DNA of 43,194 bases. Source: Hepatocystis sp. ex Piliocolobus tephrosceles (Eukaryota; Apicomplexa; Aconoidasida; Haemosporida; Plasmodiidae). This document shows, one piece after another, positions 42,616 to 43,194 of the stretch. The notes beneath the pieces were generated by a model. The model did not search any database and had not been told where the DNA came from. It saw nothing but the letters and a program-made list of their open reading frames with translations. The stretch is from positions 1 through 43,194 of the forward strand of contig CABPSV020000029.1 of assembly GCA_902459845.2 (NCBI GenBank), written 5' to 3'. The first letter of the stretch is position 1, and each line of letters begins with the position of its first letter. The position numbers and the translations under genes are program-made.

Positions 42616-43194
42616 CGTGTGTACATGACAATAATCATAAAATTTTTAGGCTAAAACACTACAAAACGTTATCCTTATAAAAATTAATGTGGAGAGGTGA
42701 TAAAAAAAAAGTAGAAATAAATTAGCTAGTTATAATCGTATTTTTACATATTTGCAAAAAAAAAAAAAAAATCTGAAAAAACAGCTAAAAAAAAAAAAAA
42801 ATAAAAAAAAAATAGCTAGTAGTTTTATTTTGACGTGTTATAAAAATAGCTAAAAAAAAAATTTTTAAGTAGCTAGTTGTACTTTTTTACTGTTCATATA
42901 TATGAGCAAAAATTTGTAATAATATTTGTTCTCTGCAAAATGTAAAAATGAACAAAATAAAAAAAAAGCTATTTATAATTACATTAACTTTGGTTCGAAC
43001 ATGTAAAACAAAAAAAAAAAATATGTATATACTTATATGTACATATAAAAAGTAGCTGTTTATTGAATAAAAAATACTTGCGAATAATTTTTTTATCAAT
43101 TTTTTTTTTTTTTTTTATACAGGTATTCCAACGTTAAATTTTATTTAAACCTTAACATATTTCAATGAATTTTTTTTTTATGCTTAAAAAATTT
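42543..43194. other. Right-edge spacer with possible terminal exons
   Basis: This begins with a (TA)n tract upstream of the exonuclease gene and continues as A-rich sequence with a repeated AGCTAGT word (about 42723, 42815, 42872). Two competing exon-like signals occur. On the minus strand, TTTTGCAG precedes 42887-42932, encoding EQILLQIFAHIYEQ and a stop. On the plus strand, ATG 42948 opens MNKIKKKLFIITLTLVRT with a GTAAAA donor and an acceptor TTTTATACAG at 43122. Neither can be confirmed without the adjoining sequence. Confidence 0.35.

Noticed and set aside
1..43194. tRNA, rRNA or transposable element
   Set aside because: No cloverleaf-like GC-rich segment, rRNA core or transposase/reverse transcriptase motif was seen in either strand by eye.

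Overview
This window is nuclear DNA from a malaria parasite (genus Plasmodium). The signs are extreme A+T content, A/T homopolymers of up to 97 bases, long (TA)n tracts, coding repeats rich in asparagine (AAT) and lysine, short introns with GTAAGT-like donors and T-rich acceptors ending TAG/CAG, and recognisable apicomplexan genes. The order nucleoside transporter - PPR-motif gene - DRE2 matches, from memory, a segment of P. falciparum chromosome 8 (around PF3D7_0824400 to PF3D7_0824600). The very long homopolymers suggest a lineage even more A+T-rich than P. falciparum, for example an avian parasite. The species cannot be fixed from the sequence alone.

Layout, left to right. 1-2681 (-): N-terminal 893 codons of a low-complexity protein that runs off the left edge. 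2682-6187: divergent spacer full of minisatellites. 6188-10015 (+): 1275-residue protein of unknown function. 10307-14449 (-): protein with all three parts of TFIID subunit TAF6. 15898-20730 (-): 17-exon gene reconstructed here by splice sites and reading phase, encoding a lipase maturation factor (LMF) family membrane protein. 22354-23935 (-): four-exon DRE2/anamorsin. 25441-26927 (-): two-exon PPR-motif protein. 28839-30785 (+): equilibrative nucleoside transporter, NT2-like. 32379-35051 (+): Obg GTPase with a degenerate G3 motif. 35617-39460 (-): three-exon, 1140-residue protein of unknown function. 39714-39932 (+): possible two-exon microprotein. 41250-42542 (-): DEDD-type 3'-5' exonuclease-like protein with a changed catalytic residue. 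The last 650 bases are mostly spacer, with hints of a terminal exon.

The genes are ordinary eukaryotic single transcription units, not operons. Several serve organelle or core housekeeping roles: cytosolic Fe-S assembly (DRE2), probable organellar ribosome work (Obg, PPR protein), ER membrane work (LMF), purine movement (NT2) and basal transcription (TAF6). The most interesting results are the TAF6 assignment, the hidden LMF gene, and three conserved enzymes with altered key residues (Obg, the exonuclease and DRE2). I saw no mobile element, CRISPR array, tRNA or rRNA.
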